Part shown: piece by piece, positions 23,071 to 34,273 of the stretch
Layout of the letters: each line of letters begins with the position of its first letter
Position numbering within the stretch: the first letter of the stretch is position 1
Assembly: GCA_021018995.1 (NCBI GenBank)
Contig: CM037585.1
Coordinates: 127,190,831 to 127,254,830 of the forward strand
DNA length: 64,000 nt
Source of the DNA: Chloranthus sessilifolius
Lineage: Eukaryota; Streptophyta; Magnoliopsida; Chloranthales; Chloranthaceae
Reading direction: 5' to 3'
Notes under the pieces: generated by a model
Seen by the model: the letters and a program-made list of their open reading frames with translations, nothing else
Told to the model about the DNA's origin: nothing
The model's database searches: none
Made by a program: the position numbers and the translations under genes

Positions 23071-23627
23071 AGAATCAGAATCAAATCATCAGATTTTTCA
23101 ACAATGATTCGAGATAAATGGTCAGCTACCACATTTTTTGACCCCTTTTTATCTTGGATTTTGAGATTGAACTCTTGTAAAAGTAAAATCCATCGGATTA
23201 AATGGGCTTTTGCATCCTTCTTTACAAAGAGGTAGCGAAGGGCCACATGATCAGTAAATACTATAACTTTTGATCCTAGCAAATAGGATTGAAATTTATC
23301 CAGCGCAAAGACTACAGCTAAGAGTTCTTTTTCTATAGTGGAATAATTCAATTGGGCATTATTGAAAGTGCGACTCGCATAGTAGATGACATGCGATACT
23401 TTCTCTACCCTTTGCCCTAGAACAGCTCCGATTGCATAATCTGATGCGTCACACATGATTTCAAATGGGAGCATCCAATTTGGGGCTTGGATTATAGGTG
23501 CTTTGACCAATTCTGCCTTGATAATTTTAAAGGCATTTTGACACTTTTCATCAAAAATGAATGCGGCATCTTTAGCCAGCAGATTGCACAATGGTCTCAC
23601 GATTCTGCTAAAATCCTTTATGAAACG
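22944..23627 (-). pseudogene. pol: Athila-type RNase H
   Basis: The frame shows the RNase H residues in order: [14 protein letters not shown] (Asp), [11 protein letters not shown] (Glu), [12 protein letters not shown] (Asp) and NVVADHLSR (Asp). It is continuous with RT except for a stop after AGFY (near 23,629), probably an Arg CGA to TGA change. The frame drifts out of phase after [11 protein letters not shown] near 23,070, where the integrase frame takes over. Confidence 0.9.
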
Positions 23628-24870
23628 TCAATAAAAACCGGCGTGTCCAAGGAAAGACCTTACTTTTCCGAATGTTGTAGGTGGTGGCAGGTTTGAAATC
23701 AGATCTACCTTTGCCTTGTCCACCTCAATGTCTCGCGATGATATGATATGTCTCAAAACAATACCATTTTGTACCATGAAATGACACTTTTCCCAATTTA
23801 AAACAAGGTTTTTCTCCTGACATCTTGCAAGAACAAGGGATAAATGGTGCAGACAATCACTAAAATTGTCTCCGTAAATAGAGAAATCGTCCATGAAGAC
23901 CTCTAGGAACCTTTCCATCATGTCTGAGAATATACTCAGCATACATCTTTGGAATGCAGCCGGAGCGTTGCAAAGTTCGAATGGCATCCTTCGGTAAGAA
24001 AATGTTCCAAAGGGACATGTAAATATCTTCTTCTCCTGATCTTCTGGTGCAATAACTATTTGATTATATCCAGAATAGCCATCAAGGAAATAATAGTATT
24101 GATGTCCAGCTAATCTTTCGAGCATTTGATCAATGAATGGGAGAGGAAAATGATCCTTTCTGGTCATTGAGTTTAATTTTCTGTAGTCGATACACACTCT
24201 CCAGCCAGTTTGAACCTTGGTTGGTACCAGCTCATTCTCCTCGTTTGTCACCACAGTCACTCCAGACTTTTTGGGTACCACTTGTGTCAGGCTCACCCAC
24301 CTACTATTGAAAATAGGGTATGTAATCTCAGCATCTAACAGCTTAATAACCTCCTTTCTCACCACATCTTGTATTATTGGATTCAATCTACATTGCGGTT
24401 CTCTAGAGGGTTTAGCGCTTTCTTTCAAATGAATTCGGTGCATACACACTATTGGGCTAATTCCCTTAATGTTTTTGATAGACCACCCGATTGCACTTTT
24501 GAGGTCTTGGAGTACTTCGATGAGCTTTTCTTCTTGATCCTCATTCAAATTTACAGAAATGATCACTGGCTCTGTTTTATCTGTACCTAAGTATGCATAT
24601 TTCAAATCTACAGGGAGAGATTTTAGTTCCAGCTTTGATTTCTCTTCTTCTTTTGATTCTTCTCGGCTTTCTTCCTCCTTTTCCTCGTCTTTCAGTTGAC
24701 ATTAGTTTTCTCCCGAGAGTGGCGCTGAGTCTAACATTTCATTAACTTCGTATATCACCCGATCCACATCGAAGTCTTTACCAAAATGTGCTAAACAGGC
24801 CTCTAAAGGGTCCTCATATTCTGAGACAAAAAATTTATTTTTCACAATGTTATCAATCATGCAAACTTAT
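23628..24870 (-). pseudogene. pol: Athila-type reverse transcriptase with acidic linker
   Basis: The RT palm carries DYRKLNSMTRKDHFPLPFID, the active-site box VFMDDFSIYG and the LVLNWEKCHFMV block, all typical of Athila. The usual MPFGLCNAP reads MPFELCNAP (Gly to Glu). Upstream, a Glu/Lys-rich linker (about 24,606-24,720) and an acidic segment contain two stops, one after GEN and one after EEEHA. RT copies the RNA genome inside the particle. It is otherwise full length. Confidence 0.92.
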
Positions 24871-25485
24871 GCATGTTCCTCTTCTTCAACAGGTTGTCTT
24901 GAAATGTGAAAGATATTCAGTTCCACAGTCATGTTCCTGAATGAAAAATTCATTTTCCCATTTCGGCAATTGATTAGTACATTCGATGTTGCTAGGAATG
25001 GTCTTCCTAAAATTATCGGAACATTATTTCTGTGTTTAGGAATGGAATCTGTATCCAAGACAACAAAATCAATTGGAAAGTAAAAAGTATCTACTTTGAT
25101 AAGGACATCCTCGACTATTCCCGTAGGAATCTTAATTGACCTATCTGCAAGTTGAAGGGTCGTAGCTGTGGGTTTAAGCTCCCCCAGCTCAAGTTTCTTC
25201 TACACAGAGTATGGCAACAGATTGACATTTGCTCCAAGGTCTAAAAGTGTTTGATCAATGCGATTCTCTCCTATGATGATTGAAATTGTAGGACATCCAG
25301 GGTTCCTTGTATTTAATCGAAAGTCTCACTTGCAATATTGAGCTTACCTGCTCTGCTAAGAAGGCTTTCTTCGAGACATTAGTCTTTCTCTTAATTGTGA
25401 CCAAATCTTTTAAAAATTTTGCATATGTCGGTACTTGCTGAATGGCATCTAGAAAAGGAATATTTATCTTCAGTTGCTTGAACAT
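24871..25485 (-). pseudogene. pol: Athila-type protease region
   Basis: The frame reads INIPFLDAIQQVPTYAKFLK at its start (near 25,440), then a DLGAN active-site box (near 25,235; the usual form is DLGAS), LQLADRSIK and IILGRPFLATSN. A stop follows LLPYSV near 25,200 and a frameshift lies near 25,270, before the active site. The aspartic protease would cut Gag-Pol. Confidence 0.85.
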
Positions 25486-27043
25486 TTCAATGATCCCTTT
25501 CTGATCACGATCTTCTTTGGTCCCATTAGCCTTTGAGGGTATGGGGCCTTAGGCACGAAACCTTTTTCTTTCTCATTTTCTTCTTCGAACTTTTTCTCAT
25601 GTTTCTCCTCTTCTTCGACTTCCTCGTTCATCTCAATTTTGTCCTCCAGTTCAAGCTTCTCATCTTCTTCTGACATTTCTACTTTGTTGTCGATCTGCTT
25701 TCCAGATCTCAATGTAGTGATTGCCTTTATCTGTTGTTGACTTTCTTCCTAAGATGAGATTGAGGCATGCTCAATAGCCATCTGCCATCTTGGATTCAAA
25801 ATTGGTTGGCTTGGGAATGATCCCTTCTCTCTCTCGCAGAGGAGCATCGTCAATTATCCAATTTGCGTCTCTATCCTTGAGATTGAAGAGGTATTGGATT
25901 GGATGAAATTCCACATATCCTCACTCTGAGGATATTGATTCTGAGACTGACGTGGTGTAACATTTCTCTGTTGATTATTGAATCCCGATGGTGGGAAATT
26001 TTGTGCGAAACTAGGTTGACTCATGAGTTGTTGTGCGGGTTGGTTTTGATATCCCGACGTTGATTGTGAGAATTGGTAATTCTGATTCGTTTGCCTGAGT
26101 TGCACACTTTGATTTTGATTATGGTGAAATTGGTTTCCACCTCCATAGTGTTGTTGTTGGAATTGTCCTTGACCAAACTGTTGTTGTGGTCCCTGATTGA
26201 AATTTTAATTCGGGTAGAAATTCATCCCTTGACCTCTACCTTGAGGTCTTTGATTCCCCTATTTCCATGAGAAATTCTGATGATATTTCCAACTGTTTGG
26301 GTTGTTTTCATTGAAAACATTTCCCTGATTCTGACCGTAAGTGTTCAATACGTTCAATTGCTCACTAGGATCTTCTGAGTAATTCTGCATTGACAGGCAA
26401 CGGTCAGATGTGTGAATTGGACTTGCACAATATGAGCATGGATCTAGTTGCACGTTTACCACACTCACGTTTTTCTTCAATTTTAATTCTTCAACCTGTT
26501 GAGTGAGGAAATCTATTTTTGCCATTAGATCTTATGTTTCTTTCACCACATACAATCCTCATTTCTTTGCTGAGTTTCCTACTTGATCTCGATTCTTGTT
26601 TGGTTGGTCTTGAGTCTTCGAGAAGTCTCATTGCTATGAATCTTCAACTAACTTTTCCAAGAATTGATATGATTCAGTTTCCCTCAGTCTCAGGAATCCT
26701 CCACTGTTCACTAATTCAATCAAGTGCCGATTGGCCTGATCAAGTCCGTTATAAAAACATTGGACTAATCTCCATTTTGAGAATCCATGGTGCAGACACT
26801 TTAATAGAATATCCATGAATCTATCCCAAGCTTCATAAAATTTCTCATCCTCTTCTTGTGTAAAATCAGTGATTTCACATCTTAAGGCATTCGTCTTAGC
26901 CATGGGAAATAATTTTGAAAAAAATTTCTTAACCATCTGATCCCAGGTGGTGATGGATCCAGCTAGCAAGGAATTTAACCAGGCTTTAGCCTTATCCTTT
27001 ATGGAGAAAGGAAATAAACATAATCTCACAGATTCCTCACTGA
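25470..27043 (-). pseudogene. gag: Athila-type gag, C-terminal two thirds
   Basis: From 27,043 downward: Retrotrans_gag core (LFPFSIKDKAKAWLNSL, FSKLFP, YEAWDRFMDILLKCLHHG, FYNGL), a CCHC zinc knuckle CSYCASPIHTSDRC near 26,420, a Gln/Asn-rich stretch, SSISRIETQIG near 25,870 and a Glu-rich segment with KAPYPQRL near 25,530. Several stops and frameshifts interrupt it (for example near 26,219 and 25,485). The N-terminal third lies at 31,031-31,407, separated by a solo LTR. Confidence 0.9.
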
Positions 27044-27365
27044 AGTTCTGTAACAGCTGTCACATTCTGATCATGACAATATCGGGTACGGACTCGAGTA
27101 GGGTCAGGCTTGTGCCAAAAATGTGACACAAAGAACTGGTTTAGAAGGTTAATGATGATTGTTAAATAGTGGAACCTCAGTAGGTCAATATTAATAATTG
27201 AAATAATAAATTATGTAGAAATTAAAATATTTGGAGCCCTCCTAAAGATAAAAATTTGCGTAACACAATTTTAAATAATACATAGGACTGGTAGGCACTG
27301 AGAGGTGTCAATCCTTTGACCCAAAACTCAGGCGTGCATGGAGTAAAATACCACCCAAGGCTTGA

Positions 27366-27510
27366 TGGCTTTGCCTCGGCAATAGAGGCAAGTGAAATAG
27401 GTTGCCTCGGTCACTCGAGGCAAGCACCTTGCCTCGGCCACCTAAAGCAAGCCTAAATGGTTGCCTCGGCAACTGAGGCAAGCCTACAAATAAATTAACT
27501 AATATAAAGC

Positions 27511-27574
<64 letters not shown>

Positions 27575-28785
27575 ATATATATATCACACATTTTATTAAA
27601 CCAAACATGACAAAAATACCAAGATAGAACAGCACACAAACTAGGTAGTGATGTATTGGTGGTTGCCACAAAAACAAAAGGATTCTATAATACCTGAGGC
27701 AAGCAAGTATGGTTGCCTACTTGAGGCAAGCACCTTGCCTCGAACCTTGCGTCAGCACTTTGAGGCAAGCAAATTAAATATAGTAAACCTTAAATCTTTT
27801 ATTAATATGTACAAGATACGTGTATTTGTTGTACATTAAAGACAAGCTTGCTGGTTTTTATACTTAACCAGTATATTAGCTTTATATACAAAACAAGCCT
27901 GTTTTGGCTTATATGAGTATACACTTAAAAAAACCCAAGGCTGGTACGGCATGGGATTCCAGCCCAAACAGCTTATAAGCTGTTTCGTTAACATGCTGCC
28001 TCCACGCATGCATGCGTCATTTCGACTCTCATGCACGCAAGCTACTCAAGCCCTACAAGACCCGCCAGTCTTCTTCTTCTTCCTCCAAATTTCTGCTGAA
28101 AATTTTGTTGCAATTTCTGTTGCTGCAAATTCTATAATCCATAGCTAAGAAACAGTGCTGCTCATACACTTATGAGTTCGGCAAACTCGACACCAATGTA
28201 AATTCGGTGTCATCTGAACAATAAATTCACAAAAAGGTACACTATAAACAAATCAATTCCTAGACTAGGTTCAGGTTATTTATTATTTTAAATCTAATAT
28301 AATCTGTAGTAACAATCCCATCGTATCAAGGCATGTGTATGAGTTTCGGAAAATAAATTTCAACTAGACATTTCCGAAACTTTCATGCAAATTTTATCCG
28401 AAATAAACTAGAGTTTTTGTGTAATTTATACACTCAATTATAAGTTAAATATAAGCTACATATATAGGGTAAAAGACCCAGCAAACCATGTAAAACCAAG
28501 GGGCAAAGTGGAGCAGAAAACACCCCAGCAAGCCAAGCCTGATAGGCTTGCCGCGACAACTTTACAGGCTTGCCGCGGCAACATTGTGCACTGACTACTG
28601 TTTGGTATTTTGGTCAAAACGTTTGACCCCGAATTCCAAATGGCACGATTCTTGATGTGTCGGAAAGGGAACAACGAGCCCTACAACTTTTATGAAGTAA
28701 CAAAGTTCTAAATCTGACGTTAAAAGGGTCAAATATAAGTGACAAGATATGGTAAGGTACTCAGGCTTGCCGTGGCAACATTATG
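27366..28785. repeat. TTGCCTCGGCAA / CTTGCCGCGGCAA palindromic repeats
   Basis: Repeated short words near 27,366-27,486, 27,700-27,765, 28,535-28,580 and 28,765: GGTTGCCTCGGCAACTGAGG and GGCTTGCCGCGGCAAC. They are GC-rich hairpin formers in an AT-rich LTR. Confidence 0.8.
27518..27585. repeat. (AT)n microsatellite
   Basis: Nearly uninterrupted AT with two TGTATGTA interruptions, inside the solo LTR. Confidence 0.95.
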
Positions 28786-30165
28786 CTCAGACTACTGTGT
28801 GATAGTTTTCTCATAACTTTGAATCCCGAACTCAGATTGGCACGATTCCTAATGCATTAGAAAGGGGACAACGACACCTACAACTTTCATGAAGGAACAA
28901 ATTTTTGAATCCAACGTTTAAGGGGTCAAAAATTAGTGACAAGTTATGGCAATATGCTCAGCTGCAAAGCTTGTTGCTGTAACCCTGCATCTGACGCACT
29001 TGGTGATACCTCTGTCAGGGGTTTGTGCTGGGATGACTGCTGAGTTTGACCATGAGACTTGGGACTATAAATGGTCCATATTTGAGGTCTATGTTGACCC
29101 AATAAACCATTAAAAATATTAAAATTATGACCATAAATCCTAGGTATTTGGTGCACATGACGAGTTTGCTTGAAGACATGCGTGCACAGGTAACCAGTTA
29201 CACATAAGCCTGGTATAACGTAGGGAGTTTACCTTACTAATCTATATGTTATTTTCTCATTCTCATCTGATAGTAAGTTATTGAGGATGCCCATATATGA
29301 TCATGAATGCTTATATAACTTTATACCCATGGCAGTTTTATGTAGTGTACTACGAGTTCATGTCAGTTTTAGTCAGTTTTGATGAATCGTTAAGGATAAT
29401 AGATATCAGTTTTGATGTATGTTTTGCATGACTACTCAAGTCGGTTTTGAGTTATAATCATGATAGGTCCAAATTTGACATCTGATTTTGTATGGATATG
29501 CTATAGTTAGTTTCTTCTTCGCATCTTGGATAGTACATGATATATATATACTTATTTTCACTTAAGAAAATGTTAAATTTGACATATTGATATACATGTG
29601 AGGCTATATGTCTGATGTTTTGTTGTAAGGATGCTTGTACTATATGCGTCTGCCATGATGCATGCTTATGATCATCAAATCAGCTTGATGCATGAACGTA
29701 TGCTAATTCAGTTTTAAAGATGATATATGATTATGAGCATATCAGTTCCATAAGATCAGCTTGACATATGTTATTATGTTAGGAATATTGTCAAACCAAT
29801 TTAGATGACTTGATATAGATCAGCAGATGAATGTGTATGTATGATGATACTAGATGAGTTTAGACGAAGTATAATGTATGCACATGCTAGTTTTTAATGT
29901 ATGACTATGATTGATGGTGTTAGATCAATTTAGAGAGCTTCACTCTTGATGTATGCTTTGCATGATTATGATGCTCGTTCAACTTGGATACATGAATATC
30001 AATGATTATGATAGTTGCAGTCATATATGATCATGTGAGTTCAGTTATTCAAATCAGTTTTGCTATATGATATCTGTTCACGATGTGCTTGCATATATGT
30101 TACCATGCATTGTTCATGTCCTGTTATCCTTAATGTCATGTACACGTCTTTGTTTCATCTTGAAT

Positions 30166-30309
30166 CAAGTGATCCCGCTAACTCGGGAGCTTGATATCTC
30201 GTCCAAGTGATCCTGCTAACTCGGGAGCTTGATTTTCTCGGTCCAAGTGATCCCGCTAACTCGGGAGCTTGACAAGTAATTTCACTAACTCAGGAGTTTG
30301 ATTTTCTTG
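30166..30309. repeat. ~38-bp tandem repeat, four units
   Basis: Units beginning at 30,166, 30,204, 30,244 and 30,273 share CAAGTGATCC and CTAACTCGGGAGCTTGA. The last one has diverged. Confidence 0.85.
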
Positions 30310-31030
30310 TTTCTTGAATATGTCTTATTTTAGTATGATTTCTGTAATTGTTCAGCATGATTCCTTGTCAGTATGATTCCTCGTATTTGTTCAACATGAA
30401 TCTGTTAGCATGATATAATATTTGCATGATTTATTGCTTGTTATACTATATGCTGCTAGAATAAATGCTAAATGTTGCTAGAATAGATACAAGGTAAGAT
30501 ATAATGTGTTTAGTTTTATAATTTATGCATCTAGAAGTGAATTGAAAATCTAACATATAAAGTAGCACTTTAAATTTCCCTGCTGAGCTTCGATAATAGC
30601 TCATCCTACGACTTCATGTCTTAGCTGCAGATATTGACTGTGACCCTCAGCACGAGGCTGATCCTACCTACCATCAGGAGGAGGATGAGGGAGACAAGGA
30701 GGAAGATTCTGTGGAAGACATCTTTCCTTGAAAAGTTTGAGAGAGAGAGAGAGTAGTGATTTTAAACATGTATAACAGCAGTATGGATTAAGATAGTTTA
30801 CTACTTCAGGTATAGGTTTCTGTTTATATTTCCTGTTTAATTTACTACTTTAGATAAAGGAATGGATATCAGTTGTTGTCATACTTCTTCGTATCATAGT
30901 TAATTAAATTTACTTCCGCATATGTAACACTTCGTACACGATATCCTTGTATGACAGGATCATATTAGGTGATCCGACGGCACGACCTTTCCCATTTTCG
31001 AGAAGAGAAAAGTCGAGCTGTCAGAAGTTC

Positions 31031-31407
31031 TGATATACTGATGAACAGACTTCAACGAAGTCTTTGATGTGTTGATATAGATCTTCTCTATCCATGCCGT
31101 GAAAGATTGGAAGGATTTGAATCACATTAGTATGAATTTCAAATCTGCCACCAGGCATAGCAGGATATGTGATGTAGGACGGGGTATTTGTGGTTATAGG
31201 AGCAAATAACTCTCTCAGAGTTAGTTCCTCCTCATTTTCATTTGGGTGATTTTCATAATCGTTTATATTTTTTTTGAATTGAATCAATATTTCGATTCTA
31301 GCTTCTCGTCTTGTTCTAATTTCTTTTTGATTCGAACGACAAGTTCGCTCCATCTCAGAATTAAAAGGTTCTAAAGTTTTATCTTTAGATGACCTTAATA
31401 TACACAA
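31031..31407 (-). pseudogene. gag: Athila-type gag, N-terminal part
   Basis: Contains the Athila-like block LRELFAPITTNTPSYITYPA followed by FEIHTNVIQILPIFHGMDRE and HIKDFVEVCSS. The frame is cut by the solo LTR just after SSVYQNF and resumes at 27,043 in the same direction. The first codon available in frame is TTG. An ATG occurs 18 codons later, so the true start is unclear. Confidence 0.85.
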
Positions 31408-31750
31408 ATCCTGATTTTGCTTTAGAATTTTTTATTCGATTGATCATTTTTATGATAAAAATTAAAATTTGAAATTTATTTTATTTTTTTTCTTATATTC
31501 AATTGATCTACTGTTTAGGTCGATCGATCGAGGATTCAAAATTTAAAATTTTTTATTTATTTTTATTATTTTTTTATTTTTTATTTTATTTTTTATTTTT
31601 TTTAATTCGAAAAGTCAAAAATTCGAAGATTACAAAGGAGATTTTTTTTTTTTTTAAATTTTTAATTAACAACGTTACTGATTTTAAACCTCCAAATATT
31701 CTTTAAATTAATTTTTCTATTTCCCAAAAAAAAATTTAAATTTTCTATCT
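31408..31750 (-). other. Athila-type 5' leader
   Basis: AT-rich, no coding sequence. A recognisable primer-binding site next to the LTR is not visible, so it has decayed or my LTR boundary is a few bases off. One GTCGATCGATCGA palindrome lies near 31,520. Confidence 0.5.
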
Positions 31751-33167
31751 TGATCATGAAACAAGGCTAAAATTAAGTATTGTAAATGACCGAATTTTAT
31801 AGATAATGGGTATGATCGCTCGTTCGATGATTGGTTAGAAAATTTAGAAGAGTGATAGCAACTAATTAAAAGAACAAGCATAGATTTACTACAGTAACGA
31901 CTAATCTAATATTTTGAGAGCTTTTGATGAATGAGATAAATACTAATGAAATTCAAGATTTAAATAAATAATGAAAGATAAGGATTGGGATGCTAAATCC
32001 TTCCATCGTAGGTTTATCATTTATGAAATATAAATTTATGATGAAGATATGAGATTTATAAAAGATGCCTGAGATCTGAACACCTGTGAATTTTAAAGTG
32101 CAGATCCGAGATCAATGAGATGTGTGATTAACATCCCATGAGTGTTTAATTAACACTCACACCTCAAAGGGCACTTAGAATCAGATCTCAGGGTAAAGTC
32201 CATACTACCGATCCGAGATAAAAAAGATGTGTGATTAACATCCCATGAGTGTATGATTAACACTTACACCTTAGAAAGTGGTAGAATTTATCCCGAGGTA
32301 AAAGAGATTAGGGTAACATCTCCATTGCAAATCTGAGATTACGGGGCATGATTAGCTCTCATATCTCAAATGGCAAGGAAGTATTATCCATAATAAAATC
32401 AAATCAAAGTCCACTACCGATATGATATCTTCATCACACATTTATATCATAATAAATGAATGTCTCGAATGGGATTCATTAGATCTCTATCCTTAAATGA
32501 GATTAGCCCAACATAATGAAAGTAAATAGCATGATTGAAAAATACATGAACATCAATATTAAAATGCCGTAAAAGGGCTTCAACAAAATTCACGAATAGC
32601 TTTAATCCAAATTCCATACAACTCCTCGCTTGAATGCAGAAAATTAAACTATTCTAAAATCTAAAACTAGGAAATAAAATACTAAGAATTTCCAAGTAAC
32701 TGGACTAAATGCTCTTCAAAACTAAAGCGGAAGAATAGAAAATAGAAAAATGCAAGCGAAAGATCCCCCTCCGAATCCTCAGATTTTTCTTTAAATAGTA
32801 TCCAATTCTGGAATTCAAATTCAAGTTCAAATTCAAATTCGAACTTGGTCGATTGATCGACTGAAGTAGTCGATCGATCGACCAAGTTAAAGTTTTAATT
32901 TTTAAATTCGAATTCTTCCGGACTATGTTGATCCATCGACAAAGAGGGTAGATCGATCGACTTAGTCAAATGGTCCATCTCATCTCTGTTTTGCTTCAAT
33001 CATCCAATTCCTTTCCGCTTTTACACCATTTTGCGCTTCTTAATGTATTTAATGACCACTTTATCCTGAAACTTAGAAAACTTTATAAATCATATTAGAT
33101 AGCTTTCATCGGGTGGCTAAATGTATATTTTTAGGGACGAAATATCATCATATTTCACTACACGTCA
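31751..33167 (-). mobile_element. Athila-type 5' LTR
   Basis: Pairs with 15,233-16,611 along its length, with scattered differences. Same tandem TGTGTGATTAACATCCCATG units and the same pair of GTCGATCGATCGAC palindromes (near 32,850 and 32,945). The outer end (33,167) is fixed by the target duplication. The inner end is less certain because the last ~50 bp diverge from the other LTR. Confidence 0.88.
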
Positions 33168-33172
33168 GTACC

Positions 33173-33620
33173 TTATACATGTACCAGAGTAGTGACATAT
33201 GCCACCACAAAGCACGTGTTTTGATAAATCTAGGACACTCCTTCGTGACTTCTCAATTCGTTGTTGAATTGAGGATCACTCCTGAGCCACTGGACTTCGT
33301 CTTAGCAGTGTCGATTTCTACAGACACAGTTTGCCAATCAGTAATCATCCCAATTGAAGACCACGAGACGGTGGCTGATCTAATTTTGCTAGACATGCAA
33401 GGATTCGGTGTGATCCTTAGTATGGACTGGTTGTCGTTGACTACCTTAGAAAGGTGATTACCTTTTGGCCTCCAAAGGAAAAATCTTTTCGATTTTATGG
33501 CGTTAAGTCCAAAGTTGCACCACTCATCTCGGTGATTTGAGCTGAACGTCTTATACAGAATGGATGTAGCGAATACCTCGCATTCTTACAAGACCAACGA
33601 GAAGAGAAGAACAACATTAC
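33173..33620 (+). pseudogene. pol: Chromovirus protease
   Basis: Resumes the chromovirus after the nested element. The text ARVLINLGHSFVTSQF is the protease active-site region with the expected D-S/P-G replaced by N-L-G, then VADLILLDMQGFGVILSMDW. Because the catalytic Asp reads Asn here, the enzyme would be inactive. A frame change follows near 33,455. Confidence 0.88.
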
Positions 33621-33624
33621 CAAC

Positions 33625-34030
33625 ATCCCCGTGATATGCAAGTTTTCATATGTATTTCATGAAGAACTACCAGGATTGCCTCCCAATCGGGAAATCGAGT
33701 CTACAATCGAGTTGGCTTTAGGCACATAACCGATATCAAAGGCACCATATCGCATGGCTCCGGCGGAACTGAAGGAGTTAAAAGAACAACTGCAAGAAGT
33801 ATTGGACAAAGGCTTCATGAAACCAAGTGTTTTTCCTTGGGTCGATGAGACTGTGCATCGACTATCGTCAGTTGAACAAGTTAACGATCAAGAATTGTTA
33901 TCCACTTCCAAGGATCAATGATCTTTTCGACAAATGTGTGGTAGTCTTTGTGGATGATATTCTCATCAATTTAAAGACGAGGGAAGAGCATGAGCAACAC
34001 TTAAGAATTTGGAGACATTACCTTCACTAG
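33625..34030 (+). pseudogene. pol: Chromovirus reverse transcriptase with internal deletions
   Basis: Readable blocks: [59 protein letters not shown] and the active site VVFVDDILI. Compared with the usual order, a short piece is missing after FPWG, roughly 70-85 residues are missing between DLFD and the active-site block, and a larger piece between EEHEQHLRI and WRHYL removes the thumb and connection. A stop interrupts the frame after LALGT. Confidence 0.88.
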
Positions 34031-34195
34031 GAGACGTTCGTGATATTCACTGACCATAAAAGCCTCAAATATCTTTTCACTCAGAAATATTTGAATATGA
34101 GGCAGAGAAGGTGGATAGAGTTTCTCAAGGATTATGACTGCTCTATCCAGTACCACCCCGAAAAAGCTAACGTGGTAGCAGATGCACTAAGCTAA
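34031..34195 (+). pseudogene. pol: Chromovirus RNase H, C-terminal remnant
   Basis: Only the second half remains: [38 protein letters not shown] and NVVADALS before a stop. The N-terminal half is lost in the deletion that also removes the end of RT. Confidence 0.85.
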
Positions 34196-34273
34196 AAGTC
34201 ATCTGCTCAATGGTCACATATTATAACAAGAGTACAGAGGTGGCATTTGCTTGAAGATATGGCCTTATGAGAC

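Larger units (their letters stand above)
27049..31025 (+). mobile_element. Solo LTR (Del/Tekay-like), 3,977 bp, inside Athila-type gag
   Basis: Starts TGTAACAGCTGTCAC and ends GAGCTGTCAGA, the last bases probably decayed from TCACA. It is flanked by a 5-bp target duplication AGTTC (27,044-27,048 and 31,026-31,030) and interrupts gag exactly. Its 3' part holds the CTGAGCTTCGATAATAGCTC block and an acidic frame like those of the Del LTRs in this window. There is no internal region and no second LTR. It is therefore the product of LTR-LTR recombination, and an unusually long LTR. Confidence 0.85.
15228..33172 (-). mobile_element. Athila-type Ty3/gypsy element nested in the chromovirus
   Basis: A 17.9-kb element on the minus strand, flanked by a perfect 5-bp target duplication GTACC (15,228-15,232 and 33,168-33,172). 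Reading right to left: LTR, gag, protease, RT, RNase H, integrase, a long env-like/3' region, polypurine tract, LTR. The RT text (FMDDFS, DYRKLN, AGFY followed by RFIKDF) and an env-like 3' region place it in the Athila group. Pol carries only a handful of stops and frameshifts, so the insertion is younger than the chromovirus it splits. Its gag is split by a solo LTR at 27,049-31,025. Much of the excess length is that LTR plus a 5-kb 3' region. Confidence 0.92.

Noticed and set aside
22546..24605. Treating the separate RT, RNase H and integrase frames as independent genes
   Set aside because: They join into one pol polyprotein once single stops and one frameshift are considered.
27049..31025. 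A complete retrotransposon rather than a solo LTR
   Set aside because: No gag/pol motif and no repeated ends longer than the target duplication are visible inside.
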